Part shown: one piece after another, positions 50,933 through 59,497 of the stretch
Position numbering within the stretch: position 1 is the first letter of the stretch
Layout: each line of letters starts with the position of its first letter
DNA from: Streptomyces aurantiogriseus
GTDB taxonomy: Bacteria > Actinomycetota > Actinomycetes > Streptomycetales > Streptomycetaceae
Assembly: GCF_014649375.1 (NCBI RefSeq)
Contig: NZ_BMSX01000011.1
Location: 62,001 to 126,000 of the forward strand
Direction of reading: 5' to 3'
DNA length: 64,000 nt
Position numbers and translations under genes: made by a program
The notes under the pieces: model-generated
Told to the model about the DNA's origin: nothing
Databases searched by the model: none
What the model saw: the letters and a program-made list of their open reading frames with translations, nothing else

Positions 50933-51737
50933 AGCTCCGGGCCGGGGTGAGCAGCACGAAGTCCGCGTTCGACGGGTCGAGGCAGACGGCCATCCGGCCG
51001 ACGCCCTCCGCGTCCTCCGGGCCCATCTGCACACTGCCGCCGTTCCCGGTGACCTCGGCGACCGCGGCGTCGCAGTCGGTGACGTTGAAGACCGGATGCC
51101 AGTACGGCCGCCCGTTCGCCAGGGCGAGGTCCTCCTTGCCGACCTCCATGAGGCCGCCCTGCATGCGCTCCTCGGGAAGCCCGGCGGGGGTGATGAGGCT
51201 GTACGTGCCCCCGCCGCCCGGGAGCTCCATGTCGCTGAACTGCCAGCCGAAGACACCGCCGTAGAACTCCTTCGCGGCCGCGACGTCGCTCGTGTACAGC
51301 TCGGTCCAGGACAGCGAGCCCGGCTCGTCCACCAGCTCGACGCCCGTGTCCGTCCCCGGCTGCCAGACGGCGAACTGGCCCCCCAGCGGGTCGTTGTACT
51401 GCGCCATCCGGCCCCATTCGCCGAGGTCTCTCGGCGCCACCCGCACCGTGCCGCCCGCGCGCTCCACGGCCTGCGTCGTGGCGTCCGCGTCGGTGACGCT
51501 GTAGTAGATCATCCAGGCCGAGCGCGCGCCCTCCTCGGTGAGCCTGCCGAGCCCGGCGACGGTCTTGCCGTCCTTCCGGAACATCCCGCCTTCCACGTCC
51601 TGGGCTTCCTCCGCCTCGCCCATGGGCTCGTACTCCCAGCCGAGCACCGCACCGTAGAAGGCCGCGGCGGCCCGGACGTCGGGGGCACCGAGGTCGAGCC
51701 AGCAGGGGGAGCCGGGAGTGAGGTCAGTGGTGATCAC
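50931..51737 (-). CDS. VOC-family protein with two glyoxalase-like domains
   Basis: A 268-residue tandem VOC protein (glyoxalase/bleomycin resistance/dioxygenase superfamily). Each half begins with the same pattern: SPCWLDLGAPDVRAAAAFYG and LSWTELYTSDVAAAKEFYGG, then GWEYEP/GWQFSD. Such proteins in Streptomyces are often annotated hydrolase or bleomycin-resistance-like, with no proven role. Few His or Glu metal ligands are at the usual places, so it may bind a ligand without catalysis. The GTG at 51737 has AAGGGA at six bases; an ATG at 51767 is possible. It lies upstream of an HxlR gene. Confidence 0.85.
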   Translation of the reverse strand: MITTDLTPGSPCWLDLGAPDVRAAAAFYGAVLGWEYEPMGEAEEAQDVEGGMFRKDGKTVAGLGRLTEEGARSAWMIYYSVTDADATTQAVERAGGTVRVAPRDLGEWGRMAQYNDPLGGQFAVWQPGTDTGVELVDEPGSLSWTELYTSDVAAAKEFYGGVFGWQFSDMELPGGGGTYSLITPAGLPEERMQGGLMEVGKEDLALANGRPYWHPVFNVTDCDAAVAEVTGNGGSVQMGPEDAEGVGRMAVCLDPSNADFVLLTPARS

Positions 51738-51876
51738 GGCGCGTCCCTTCGCAGGTCCTGTTGACATCAGCGTGACACCCGCCACTGACAAGCGCGCGCC
51801 GGGACGGGGCCGGCGCGGGGCTGAACACCGATCACGTCGGTGACGTACGTACAGGCACCATCCCGTAGCTCGCGAG

Positions 51877-52740
51877 GTGATCACACTGTCACGACGCCCT
51901 CATCCCGTGCCCGGCCACCGCAGGCGCCGCGGCAGGACCGCGCTCGTCGCCGCCATCGCCGCCGGCGGGCTCGCCGCGGCTGTCGCGGGCGGCGTCGCCC
52001 TGGCGACGGACGCGCCCGCCACAGAGAGCGGCCGACCGGACACGGCCAGGGTGCTGGCCGCACCGGAGGCCGCCGGTGAGGAGCAGATCGCCGAGACCCG
52101 GCAGATCAGCGGGACGTTCGACGGCGAGAACAAGCGGTTCACCGGGGCGGGCGCGCTCGGCGGAGACGGCCAGGAGGAGGGGCAGGACCCGATCTTCGAG
52201 CTGGCCGACGGGGCCGTCCTGAAGAACGTCATCCTCGGCGCTCCGGCCGCCGACGGCATCCACTGCCTGGGCAGCTGCACGCTGGAGAACGTCTTCTGGG
52301 AGGACGTCGGCGAGGATGCCGCCACCTTCCTCGGCACGTCCGAGAACGCCACCTATGTGGTGAGCGGCGGCGGAGCCACCAAGGCCGAGGACAAGGTGTT
52401 CCAGTTCAACGGGGCCGGCACGCTGACCGTGCGTGACTTCGAGGTGTCCGACTTCGGCAAGCTCGTCCGCTCCTGCGGCAACTGCAGCGAACAGGTCCAG
52501 CGCGACGTCGTCCTGGAGAACATCACGGTCACCGCACCCGGTGACGAACTGGTCGGCATCAACAGCAACTTCGGGGACACCGCCCGGCTGTCCGGCATCA
52601 CGATCGTGGGCGACCCCGACCGGGAGATCGTGCCCTGCCAGAAGTTCGAGGGCGTCACCGACGGCGAACCGGAGGAGCTCGACTCGGAGGCCGACGGCGT
52701 GAACTGCGTCTTCCAGGAGTCCGACATCACGTTCCGCTGA
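51877..52740 (+). CDS. secreted pectate lyase, PL3 family
   Basis: A 287-residue secreted protein. The N-terminus is Arg-rich then hydrophobic (TALVAAIAAGGLAAAVAGGV), a Sec or Tat-like signal peptide. The mature part has the PL3 parallel beta-helix pattern: DPIFELADGAVLKNVILGAP, ADGIHCLGSCTLENVFWEDV, GEDAATFLG and LVRSCGNC. Catalytic Lys/Arg residues of the family lie in ATKAEDKVFQFNGAGT. It would cleave polygalacturonate by beta-elimination with Ca2+. It is divergent from the VOC gene and precedes a GH6 cellulase; together they suit plant cell-wall use. Confidence 0.88.
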   Translation: MITLSRRPHPVPGHRRRRGRTALVAAIAAGGLAAAVAGGVALATDAPATESGRPDTARVLAAPEAAGEEQIAETRQISGTFDGENKRFTGAGALGGDGQEEGQDPIFELADGAVLKNVILGAPAADGIHCLGSCTLENVFWEDVGEDAATFLGTSENATYVVSGGGATKAEDKVFQFNGAGTLTVRDFEVSDFGKLVRSCGNCSEQVQRDVVLENITVTAPGDELVGINSNFGDTARLSGITIVGDPDREIVPCQKFEGVTDGEPEELDSEADGVNCVFQESDITFR

Positions 52741-52951
52741 CGGGAGGCGGCGGCGTGAGCAGGCGCCGTGAGCGGAATGTGTCACACCTCATATCGGCGG
52801 TCCTTCCGGGCACTTGATCACGTCCGCCCCCTGTCACGAGAGTGGGACCCGTGGGCTCGATGATGACCAAGTCCACGGGGGGATCGGCGAGTTCCCTCCG
52901 CCGTGTTCGGCCAGCCCGGTGCGCGAGCCGACGGAACGAGGATGTCTGACG

Positions 52952-54472
52952 ATGCGTGTCATACCACGGCGGTTGTCGGCTGCCGCCGCCCCAGTCCTGG
53001 CCGCCGCTCTGCTGGGGGCCGCTGTCCCCCTGGCGGGTCCGGCGCCGACGGCCCAGGCCGCCCCGGCCGCGGATCCCGCCCTCTACGGCGAGTTGGCGAA
53101 GAACGGGACCTTCGCGTCCGGCACCACCGACTGGTGGAACTCCACGAACACGTCCATGACCGGCGCCGACGGAGCGTTGCGGGCCTCCGTCGGCGCCGGG
53201 ACGGTGAATCCGTGGGACGCGGTGATCGGGCAGGACGGCATCGAGCTGCGCGAGGGGGTGGCGTACACCCTGTCCTTCGACGCCAGGTCCTCGGTGGCGG
53301 CGAACATCCGGGCAACGGTTCAGATGGGGGCCAACCCGTTCACCGCACCGTTGGACAGGACCATCGCCCTGGGGACCGCCTCCCAGCACTTCAGCTGGAC
53401 GTTCACCTCCACCGTGGGGACCACGGGGCAGATCACCTTCCAGCTCGGCGGTCAACGGGCCGCGACCGACGTCGTGTTCGACAACGTCTCGCTCACCACC
53501 TCCACCGCGCGCGAGGGCTTCTACAACGACCCGAAGAACAACGCGGCGACCTGGGTGAAGGACTACCCGGACGACCCCCGCAACGCGAAGATCAAGTCGG
53601 CCATCGCCGACCACAACACGGTGAAGTGGTACGGCGACTGGGACGCCGACGGCGACAGCGCGACCGACATCGAGGCCGAGGTCAGCAACTACGTCGGCGC
53701 GGCCGCCGCACAGGGCCGGCTGCCCGTGCTGGTCGCCTACAACATTCCCGGCCGTGACTGCGGCGGAGCCTCCTCGGGCGGCGCCGGCTCGCCGGAGCAG
53801 TACAAGGCTTGGATCGAGAAGTTCGCCCGGGGCATCGACAGCCGCCCGGCGATCGTGGTCCTGGAGCCCGACGCGGTGGCCCAGGCCGCCGACGACGCCT
53901 GTATGAAGGGCGGCGCGGAGGCACGTTTCGACATGCTCTGGTTCGCCAACCAGCGCCTGAAGGAACAGGGCGAGTTCGTGCGGACCTATCTGGACGCGGG
54001 CAACGCCACCTGGACGCTCGGGGACGCCGGCACCGGCGCCCAGGGGATCGGTCTGCCGAAGATGGCCGAGCTGCTCAACCGCTCCGGAGCCTCGCTCGCC
54101 GGCGGTGTCTCGGTCAACGTCTCCAACTTCGACTCCACCGAGGTCTCCAACGACTACGGCCGCCGTCTGGCCGCGCAGCTCCAGGCCGACTACGGCGTCA
54201 CCGTGCGGTGGGTGGTGGACACCGCCCGCAACGGCAACGGCGGTTACGTGGTCCCCGGTGTGCCGAGCAGCGGCCATGTCGGCTTCTGCAACCCGGCCGG
54301 GCGCAAGCTCGGGGTGACCTCCCGGGCCGGCGAGGGCGGCGCCGAGTACCTGCTGTGGATCAAGAACCCCGGTGACTCGGACGGCGACGACCCGTCCAAG
54401 TGCCCGGTGGGCTCCCCGCGGGCCGGGCAGTTCTCTCCGGAGCTGGCGGAGGCGTTGATCGACGGCCGCTGA
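52952..54472 (+). CDS. secreted GH6 cellulase with N-terminal CBM4/9-like domain
   Basis: A 506-residue secreted glucanase. Signal peptide: residues 1-40 (IPRRLSAAAAPVLAAALLG, cleavage near TAQAAPA). Residues 45-185 form a CBM4/9-type carbohydrate-binding domain (LAKNGTFASGTTDWWNSTNT). The GH6 catalytic domain follows from about residue 190, with Asp269 as probable acid in YNIPGRDCGG, IVVLEPDAVAQA, and the C-terminal CNPAGRKLG and GAEYLLWIKNPG segments. It would hydrolyse beta-1,4-glucan with inversion. No CebR box (TGGGAGCGCTCCCA) is seen upstream. The ATG at 52952 has GAGG ten bases before it. Confidence 0.9.
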   Translation: MRVIPRRLSAAAAPVLAAALLGAAVPLAGPAPTAQAAPAADPALYGELAKNGTFASGTTDWWNSTNTSMTGADGALRASVGAGTVNPWDAVIGQDGIELREGVAYTLSFDARSSVAANIRATVQMGANPFTAPLDRTIALGTASQHFSWTFTSTVGTTGQITFQLGGQRAATDVVFDNVSLTTSTAREGFYNDPKNNAATWVKDYPDDPRNAKIKSAIADHNTVKWYGDWDADGDSATDIEAEVSNYVGAAAAQGRLPVLVAYNIPGRDCGGASSGGAGSPEQYKAWIEKFARGIDSRPAIVVLEPDAVAQAADDACMKGGAEARFDMLWFANQRLKEQGEFVRTYLDAGNATWTLGDAGTGAQGIGLPKMAELLNRSGASLAGGVSVNVSNFDSTEVSNDYGRRLAAQLQADYGVTVRWVVDTARNGNGGYVVPGVPSSGHVGFCNPAGRKLGVTSRAGEGGAEYLLWIKNPGDSDGDDPSKCPVGSPRAGQFSPELAEALIDGR

Positions 54473-54511
54473 GCGGGACGAGGACGTGTGACGCCGGGCC
54501 CGGGCCCGGCG

Positions 54512-55249
54512 TCACACCGAGAGGTTGTCCTCGTTGACGACCGCTTCCTGGGTGATCGGCTGCATGGAGTTGAAGGCGTGACGCCTGGTCTCGGGAGACA
54601 GGCTGTCGTCGCGGTAGACCTCCACCAGCTCGTCCTGGAGGGCCGGCCGGAGCGCGGGTTCGCGGGCCAGTCGTACTCCCAGGTTGACCAGGATCTCCTG
54701 CTCCGACCGCAGGAGCCCGCTGATGAACTGCACGCCGTCGTGCCGGTTGCGGACCCGGTCGACGATCGTGGTCAGCCAGTAGTGGTACATGTCGGCGACC
54801 TTGTCGAGCAGCAGATCCTGCTCCTTGTACTGCCGGTTGTCGAAATCCGCCACCTCCCGCAGGGCCGAGGCCGCATCCAGGAAGGACTGCCACGTCAGGA
54901 GCTCGACCACGCCGTCCTGGAGGTCGGTGGACTCGCACTTCCTGGACGGCTCGGGCGCGACGGACGCCGTCGCGTCGCGGCGCGCCTCCTGGGTTCGTTC
55001 CTCATGGTTGCGCTGGATGCGTGACAGCCTGTCGCGCACGCTCACGATGTCGCCGGACATCTCGTAGGTCAGCTTGAAGCGTCTGTCCTGCAGGTTCGCG
55101 AGCAGTTCGACGGTCGGTCCGCCGCTGTGGATCCGGTCGGTGGGCGTGAGGTTGACGGACAGCCAGCTGTCCTTGGTCCTGAGGCTCAGCTCGGGATACG
55201 GCACGCTCTTCTTCCGGTGCTCCCGTTCTTCGATCGGACGATCGTGCAT
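54512..55249 (-). CDS. uncharacterised protein, last gene of the JAB-AAA-SIR2 operon
   Basis: A 245-residue soluble protein of no recognised family. The N-terminal half is polar with a predicted beta-rich start (LSLRTKDSWLSVNLTPTDRI) and a helix with many Arg/Glu (DRLSRIQRNHEERTQEARRD). The C-terminal half is helical (WQSFLDAASALREVADFDNR, FISGLLRSEQEILVNLGVRL). It lies nine bases after the upstream gene and is the promoter-distal member of the seven-gene operon. It has no signal peptide or membrane helix. Function unknown; co-occurrence with the operon is the only clue. Confidence 0.75.
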   Translation of the reverse strand: MHDRPIEEREHRKKSVPYPELSLRTKDSWLSVNLTPTDRIHSGGPTVELLANLQDRRFKLTYEMSGDIVSVRDRLSRIQRNHEERTQEARRDATASVAPEPSRKCESTDLQDGVVELLTWQSFLDAASALREVADFDNRQYKEQDLLLDKVADMYHYWLTTIVDRVRNRHDGVQFISGLLRSEQEILVNLGVRLAREPALRPALQDELVEVYRDDSLSPETRRHAFNSMQPITQEAVVNEDNLSV

Positions 55250-55258
55250 CGCTGTCTC

Positions 55259-56995
55259 CTACGGCCGCGGGGTGGCGGGCCCGAGATCGAAGTCAGGTGG
55301 GTCGTCGTCGGAGGATTCGTCGCCCTCGGGTGGGTCGTCCTCTTCTCGACGATGCACAGGTCCGAGGTCGAAGTCCAGTGGAACCTCGGCATCGGTCATG
55401 CGGTTTCCCGCTTCGTCCCAGAGCCGCTGGAGATCGGCGATGGTCAACAGGGGCTGATGATCGGAATCCGCTTCTTCGGGGGCCCGGGCGGCGATCTCCG
55501 ACACGATCAGTCTTCGCCACAGGTCCAGGGTGTCGTGCAGCCAGTCCAGGGGTGACGAGCTGTCAGCCCTGCACTGGTCGATCATCCTCTCCGCGAGATC
55601 CATCACCTCGACCGTTTTGAGCTGCGCCAGGGGCGGCCCGGCCGTCGTGTCCACATACTTGACGACGGTCTTCTGGTCCAAATGGCTGTCGGCGAATACG
55701 GACATGATGCAGGTTTGGCCGTCCGGAGGCAGGGCGATCTGAAGTTCGCCCGCGGCCTGTGCCGGAAGGAGCAGCACGATGCGCGACGCGGGGTCGCACC
55801 GTTCGTTCTTCGGCCCCTTGCCGTGGCCGTTCCAGCGCTGGGCGTACGACAGCAGACTGCTCAGCCACGTCCGGTCGGCCGTTCCGTCGCCGTTGAGCTG
55901 ACCGATGAACCAGATGTTGTCGTCGAGCCCCGACAGGGTGGTGGCCAGTCGGCCCAGGACCCTGATGTCGCTGTCGGTGCGCACGAAGACGTCACGGCCG
56001 CGCCCGCTCAGTTCGGCCGTGAGCCACTCGAAGCAGCGCCGCCGGGTCAGTTCGCCGTCGACCCCGATGTAACTGATCCGGTACTGCTGGACGTTGGCGA
56101 CCAGGTCGGCGAGGAGTTCGTCGGAGAGCAGCGGACGCGGGGCCGTGGTCGGCACGGCCGCCAGGACCGGCTCGGCCGAGGGCTGCCGGGGAGCGGTCGG
56201 AATCGGGTCCTTCTCGTTGTCGAAGAGCTCGTCGGCGAGCCGGTGGAGTATGTCGGTGGTCGCCATGTCGAGCGAGCCGTCGCACACCACGGTGTCGTAG
56301 TTGGTGGTGATCCTGATGGCCGTCTCCGTGGTGTCGTACCAGCCCAGGACCTTGAGGGTCTCATTGGTGTTCAAGAAGATCGAGTCGAGCTGGTGGTTGA
56401 GGTTGCACCATCCCCAGCAGTACACGGCGTCGAACTCGTCCAGGAAGGACTTGAGAGCTTCGAGCATCTCGCCGACGTGCTTGGCGCCGTTCCCGCGGAC
56501 GTCCGGCACACAGCCGTAGAGCAGGAACTCCCCGGCGTTGATGAAAAGGGGCTCGGGCCCCTTGGCCTTGGCCGGCAGGACGTTGGGCAGGTTCTCGCTG
56601 CACTCGTACTTCGCCATCTTCACGCCGAGTTCGCCCAGGCCCCGGTGGAACGTGCCCGCGTTGTCCGTGGCGACGATCGAATGGACGTATCCGTCCCGGA
56701 CCAGCCGTGCGATGCACCACAGGGCCTCGGCGTCCGGCTCCCCGTCCGGCGACGAGGTGTGCTTCACCATCCACTGGCTTCGGTGACTCTCGTCCGGCAG
56801 CACGCTGCGCCAGGCCCGGTCGACCTTGCGGTACACCCGAAGCAGCAGGTCGTTCTTGAAGACCTGGGGTCGCGCATGGTTGAGGAGAGCTGCGCCTCCG
56901 TCGTATCCGACGATGAGCGCCGTCTTCCAGGTGTTGCGCTGCTCGTTGTGCAGCTTCATGATCGAGCCGAGCTGGCCCACGTCCATGTCGCTCAT
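55259..56995 (-). CDS. degenerate SIR2-like protein with acidic DFDLGP-repeat tail
   Basis: A 578-residue protein. Residues 25-210 read like a SIR2 fold aligned to the neighbour encoded just upstream: LVRDGYVHSIVATDN (for the TFNIDD strand), PLFINAGEFLLYGCVPD (for the KLHGDHR strand) and AVYCWGWCNLNHQLDS (for AVVCGYSFFHLNVLEA). The glycine-rich GAGxS motif is weak (VGYDGGAALLN) and the catalytic His is absent (NAG), so it is probably not an NADase by itself. A second domain of unknown fold spans about 310-520. The tail is highly acidic and contains DFDLGP twice. ATGA overlap with the SIR2 gene suggests stoichiometric production. Confidence 0.75.
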   Translation of the reverse strand: MSDMDVGQLGSIMKLHNEQRNTWKTALIVGYDGGAALLNHARPQVFKNDLLLRVYRKVDRAWRSVLPDESHRSQWMVKHTSSPDGEPDAEALWCIARLVRDGYVHSIVATDNAGTFHRGLGELGVKMAKYECSENLPNVLPAKAKGPEPLFINAGEFLLYGCVPDVRGNGAKHVGEMLEALKSFLDEFDAVYCWGWCNLNHQLDSIFLNTNETLKVLGWYDTTETAIRITTNYDTVVCDGSLDMATTDILHRLADELFDNEKDPIPTAPRQPSAEPVLAAVPTTAPRPLLSDELLADLVANVQQYRISYIGVDGELTRRRCFEWLTAELSGRGRDVFVRTDSDIRVLGRLATTLSGLDDNIWFIGQLNGDGTADRTWLSSLLSYAQRWNGHGKGPKNERCDPASRIVLLLPAQAAGELQIALPPDGQTCIMSVFADSHLDQKTVVKYVDTTAGPPLAQLKTVEVMDLAERMIDQCRADSSSPLDWLHDTLDLWRRLIVSEIAARAPEEADSDHQPLLTIADLQRLWDEAGNRMTDAEVPLDFDLGPVHRREEDDPPEGDESSDDDPPDFDLGPATPRP

Positions 56996-57810
56996 GGCAT
57001 GAGTCCCTCCTCCAACGCGGCGACGAACCCGCCGAAGGAGCCGAGGTCGCCGTCGACGAACCACGCCGACTTCGGGTTCCTGGCCGACATGAGCGACAGC
57101 ACCATGGGCGCGTCCGGGAACTGCAGGTTGGCGTACACCATGTAGGACCCTTTGCGGCTGAACGCCTCCAGGACGTTGAGGTGGAAGAAGGAGTAGCCGC
57201 ACACCACGGCGGGCTGTCCGGACCAGGTCTCCACGGCCTTGCGGATGGCCTCCGGGTACCGGGTGATCTCGGTGCTGGTCATGTAGTTGATGCCCCACCG
57301 GTGGTCGCCGTGAAGTTTCACGATCCGCAGGCGCGGACCGTGCCGCGGGGAGATCCGGCGGGCGACGACGTCCGGCAGCAGCTCCGGTACCAGGACCACC
57401 TCGTAGTCCACGCGCTCGCGCAGCCCGGCCGCCTGGAAGGCCTGTTCCAGCAGGTCGTCGATGTTGAAGGTGAAGACCACGTCGGCGTATCCGGCCCGCA
57501 TCAGCCGGGTGAGGCCGTGATAGGGCGAGTCGGGGCGCAGGGGCCTGGTGATGTGCGGGGCGAGGAAGTCGGCCCGGTCCGCTCCGAGGTTGTCGCAGAA
57601 GACGTCGAACCGGTACTGGGGGCTGCCCCAGGTGCCCCGATCGTCGGGCATGGCCAGGCGCAGCAGTTCCGCGTTGAGGGGAACGCCGTCGTGGGCCGAG
57701 CAGCCGGCGCCCAGCCAGAACACCGGCTTGCCCTCGCGGGGCTGGTCGGAGCGGGCCGACTTCATGTGATCGACGAGGAAGCCGACCGTGTCCTGTGCAC
57801 TCACTGTCAT
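56992..57810 (-). CDS. SIR2-family protein (SIR2_2-like)
   Basis: A 272-residue SIR2-fold protein. NAD-binding motifs: WLGAGCSAHDGVP (residues 32-44, GAGxS), TFNIDDLLEQA (114-124, TxNxD) and KLHGDHR (165-171) with the catalytic His167. The zinc-ribbon cysteines of protein deacetylases are lacking, as in SIR2_2-type domains found in bacterial defence proteins, where the activity is often NAD+ depletion. That activity is inferred. The gene overlaps its upstream AAA+ gene and its downstream SIR2-like gene by ATGA on both sides, so these three are tightly coupled. Confidence 0.85.
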   Translation of the reverse strand: MTVSAQDTVGFLVDHMKSARSDQPREGKPVFWLGAGCSAHDGVPLNAELLRLAMPDDRGTWGSPQYRFDVFCDNLGADRADFLAPHITRPLRPDSPYHGLTRLMRAGYADVVFTFNIDDLLEQAFQAAGLRERVDYEVVLVPELLPDVVARRISPRHGPRLRIVKLHGDHRWGINYMTSTEITRYPEAIRKAVETWSGQPAVVCGYSFFHLNVLEAFSRKGSYMVYANLQFPDAPMVLSLMSARNPKSAWFVDGDLGSFGGFVAALEEGLMP

Positions 57811-59495
57811 CTCCGCATTTCCCGCATGAGGCTGAGGTCGAAGTGGGGCTGTTCGGTCCAGGCGTCCTCCGGTACGAACCGCCAGGCGGGCGTCCCCGAG
57901 CCCGTGTCCTGCACCAGCGCGTCGAAGTCGGCGACGAACGGGCCGTACGTCCGCTCGACCTGCTCCGCCATGGCGTCGAGATGGTTGCTGCGCAGCGCGG
58001 CGACCGACTGGCGCACCCACTCCTGGACGTGCATGGGCTGGCTGTACGCGCGCAGCACCCGCACCAGGGATTCCTGGGTGAGCCGCTGTTCGCGGTCGCC
58101 CTGGCCCAGCAGTTCCTGGGAGGCACGGTTGACCACCTGCTGGATGTCCCCGGGGGTCAGTCCGTGCGACCGTTCCGCCAGGAGCTTCAGGTCGACCGAC
58201 TCGGGCCGCACCCGGGCGCTGAGCCGGTTGAGGTAGAGCTCGAAGACCTGGGAGCGCACCTCGGGGCCGGGCAGTTCCACCGGCAGCTTCTGGTCGAAGC
58301 GGCGCAGCATCGCCGGGTCGATGCCCCAGATGCGGTTGGTGCAGCCGAAGAAGAGGACCGCGGCACCGGACTCGCGGAGCCGGTCGACCTCCTGGATCCA
58401 GTGCGCCGCCAGATGGATGCGCCAGTCCTGGCTGTCCTCGCGGGACATGCCGATGGCGTCCACCTCGTCGGCGAAGAGAATGGCCGGCTGGACGTCGATG
58501 ACCTGGTCGATCAGGTTCGTCAGGGCCTTCTGGTCGTCGCCGACGTACCGGTTGAGGACCTCGTTGAGGCGGATCCGGACGATGGGCAGGTCCAGCTGGT
58601 GCCGGGCCCGGTACTCCCCGGCGAGGGCGCGGATGATGTGCGTCTTGCCGCACCCCGACGGGCCGAACATCAGCAGGGACTGGGTCGGTGACTGCCCGTA
58701 CTCCGCGAGCCTGCGGCGCAGGGCCTCGATGTCGGGTGAGGCGAAGTAGGTCTCGAACAGCTGCTTGACGGTGCTGGTGAAGCTGCCCGGATGGTCCAGG
58801 CCGCCCACCGCGGCGAAGGTCGGTTCGGAGGTGACGGGCTTCGGCGCGGCGGAACCCGTCGGCGTGTTCCCGGCGTTGCCCTCGGCGGCCATGGGGTGGT
58901 CCGGCGCGAGCCGGGCGATGGTGTCGACGTCCGTCCGGTAGTCCTGGAGATGCCCCGCCGCGCGGTGGCAGTGGGCCCGGGTGGCGATCACCTCGGCCAG
59001 CAACTCGTCGGCGCGCTTCGGCGGCAGGGGCGCGGCCTGCACCAGCCGTACCAGCCGCTCGCAGCTTTCGAGCGCGGTTCCGGTCTCGGTCTCGGCCTCC
59101 AGATCGTCCAGCAGGATCGCCAGTTCCTCGCAGATCACCTGCTCGACGGCGGCGGGCCTGCTGCTGCGGCCGAGGGCGTGCAGGAAGTGCTCGAGAGCCT
59201 GTTCGTGGTTCTCGCGTCGTGCCGCGATCTCCCCGCGCAACGCGGTGGCGTCCGCCCCGGCTCCGAATTCCTCCACGGCGCGTGCGAGATCGTCCTCCGC
59301 GAGGTCCAGCCGGGGATCGGCCCCGCCCGCCGCGGACCTCATGGTGACCCAGGCACGGGCGTAGTACGCCTCCCAGCGGTCGGCGCCGGCCTCGACGGCC
59401 TTGTCGAAGAGCGCCCGCGCGTCCTCGAACCGCTCCTCCCGCAGTGCCTCGACGCCCTGCTCGTAGTGGATCCTCCAGTCGTGCGAGTGCGGCAT
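57807..59495 (-). CDS. TPR-AAA+ ATPase
   Basis: A 562-residue ATPase. Residues 1-200 form TPR-like helices (YEQGVEALREERFEDARALF, AHCHRAAGHLQDYR). The AAA+ module has Walker A GPSGCGKT (278-285), Walker B ILFADE (339-344), sensor-1 Asn387 (GCTNR) and an arginine-finger region LRRFDQ (397-402). It resembles classical AAA unfoldases/remodellers (Vps4/FtsH-like), not STAND proteins. The C-terminal end HFDLSLMREMRR recalls the DFDLGP motif of the SIR2-like partner. Start: ATG 59495 has GGGAGGG at good spacing; an ATG at 59501 overlaps the upstream stop. It may remodel or thread substrates for the JAB protease or the SIR2 proteins. Confidence 0.87.
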   Translation of the reverse strand: MPHSHDWRIHYEQGVEALREERFEDARALFDKAVEAGADRWEAYYARAWVTMRSAAGGADPRLDLAEDDLARAVEEFGAGADATALRGEIAARRENHEQALEHFLHALGRSSRPAAVEQVICEELAILLDDLEAETETGTALESCERLVRLVQAAPLPPKRADELLAEVIATRAHCHRAAGHLQDYRTDVDTIARLAPDHPMAAEGNAGNTPTGSAAPKPVTSEPTFAAVGGLDHPGSFTSTVKQLFETYFASPDIEALRRRLAEYGQSPTQSLLMFGPSGCGKTHIIRALAGEYRARHQLDLPIVRIRLNEVLNRYVGDDQKALTNLIDQVIDVQPAILFADEVDAIGMSREDSQDWRIHLAAHWIQEVDRLRESGAAVLFFGCTNRIWGIDPAMLRRFDQKLPVELPGPEVRSQVFELYLNRLSARVRPESVDLKLLAERSHGLTPGDIQQVVNRASQELLGQGDREQRLTQESLVRVLRAYSQPMHVQEWVRQSVAALRSNHLDAMAEQVERTYGPFVADFDALVQDTGSGTPAWRFVPEDAWTEQPHFDLSLMREMRR

Positions 59496-59497
59496 GG

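Noticed and set aside
55186..55620. Small plus-strand frames under the SIR2-like gene tail
   Set aside because: They mirror the acidic repeat codons and have no ribosome-binding sites.
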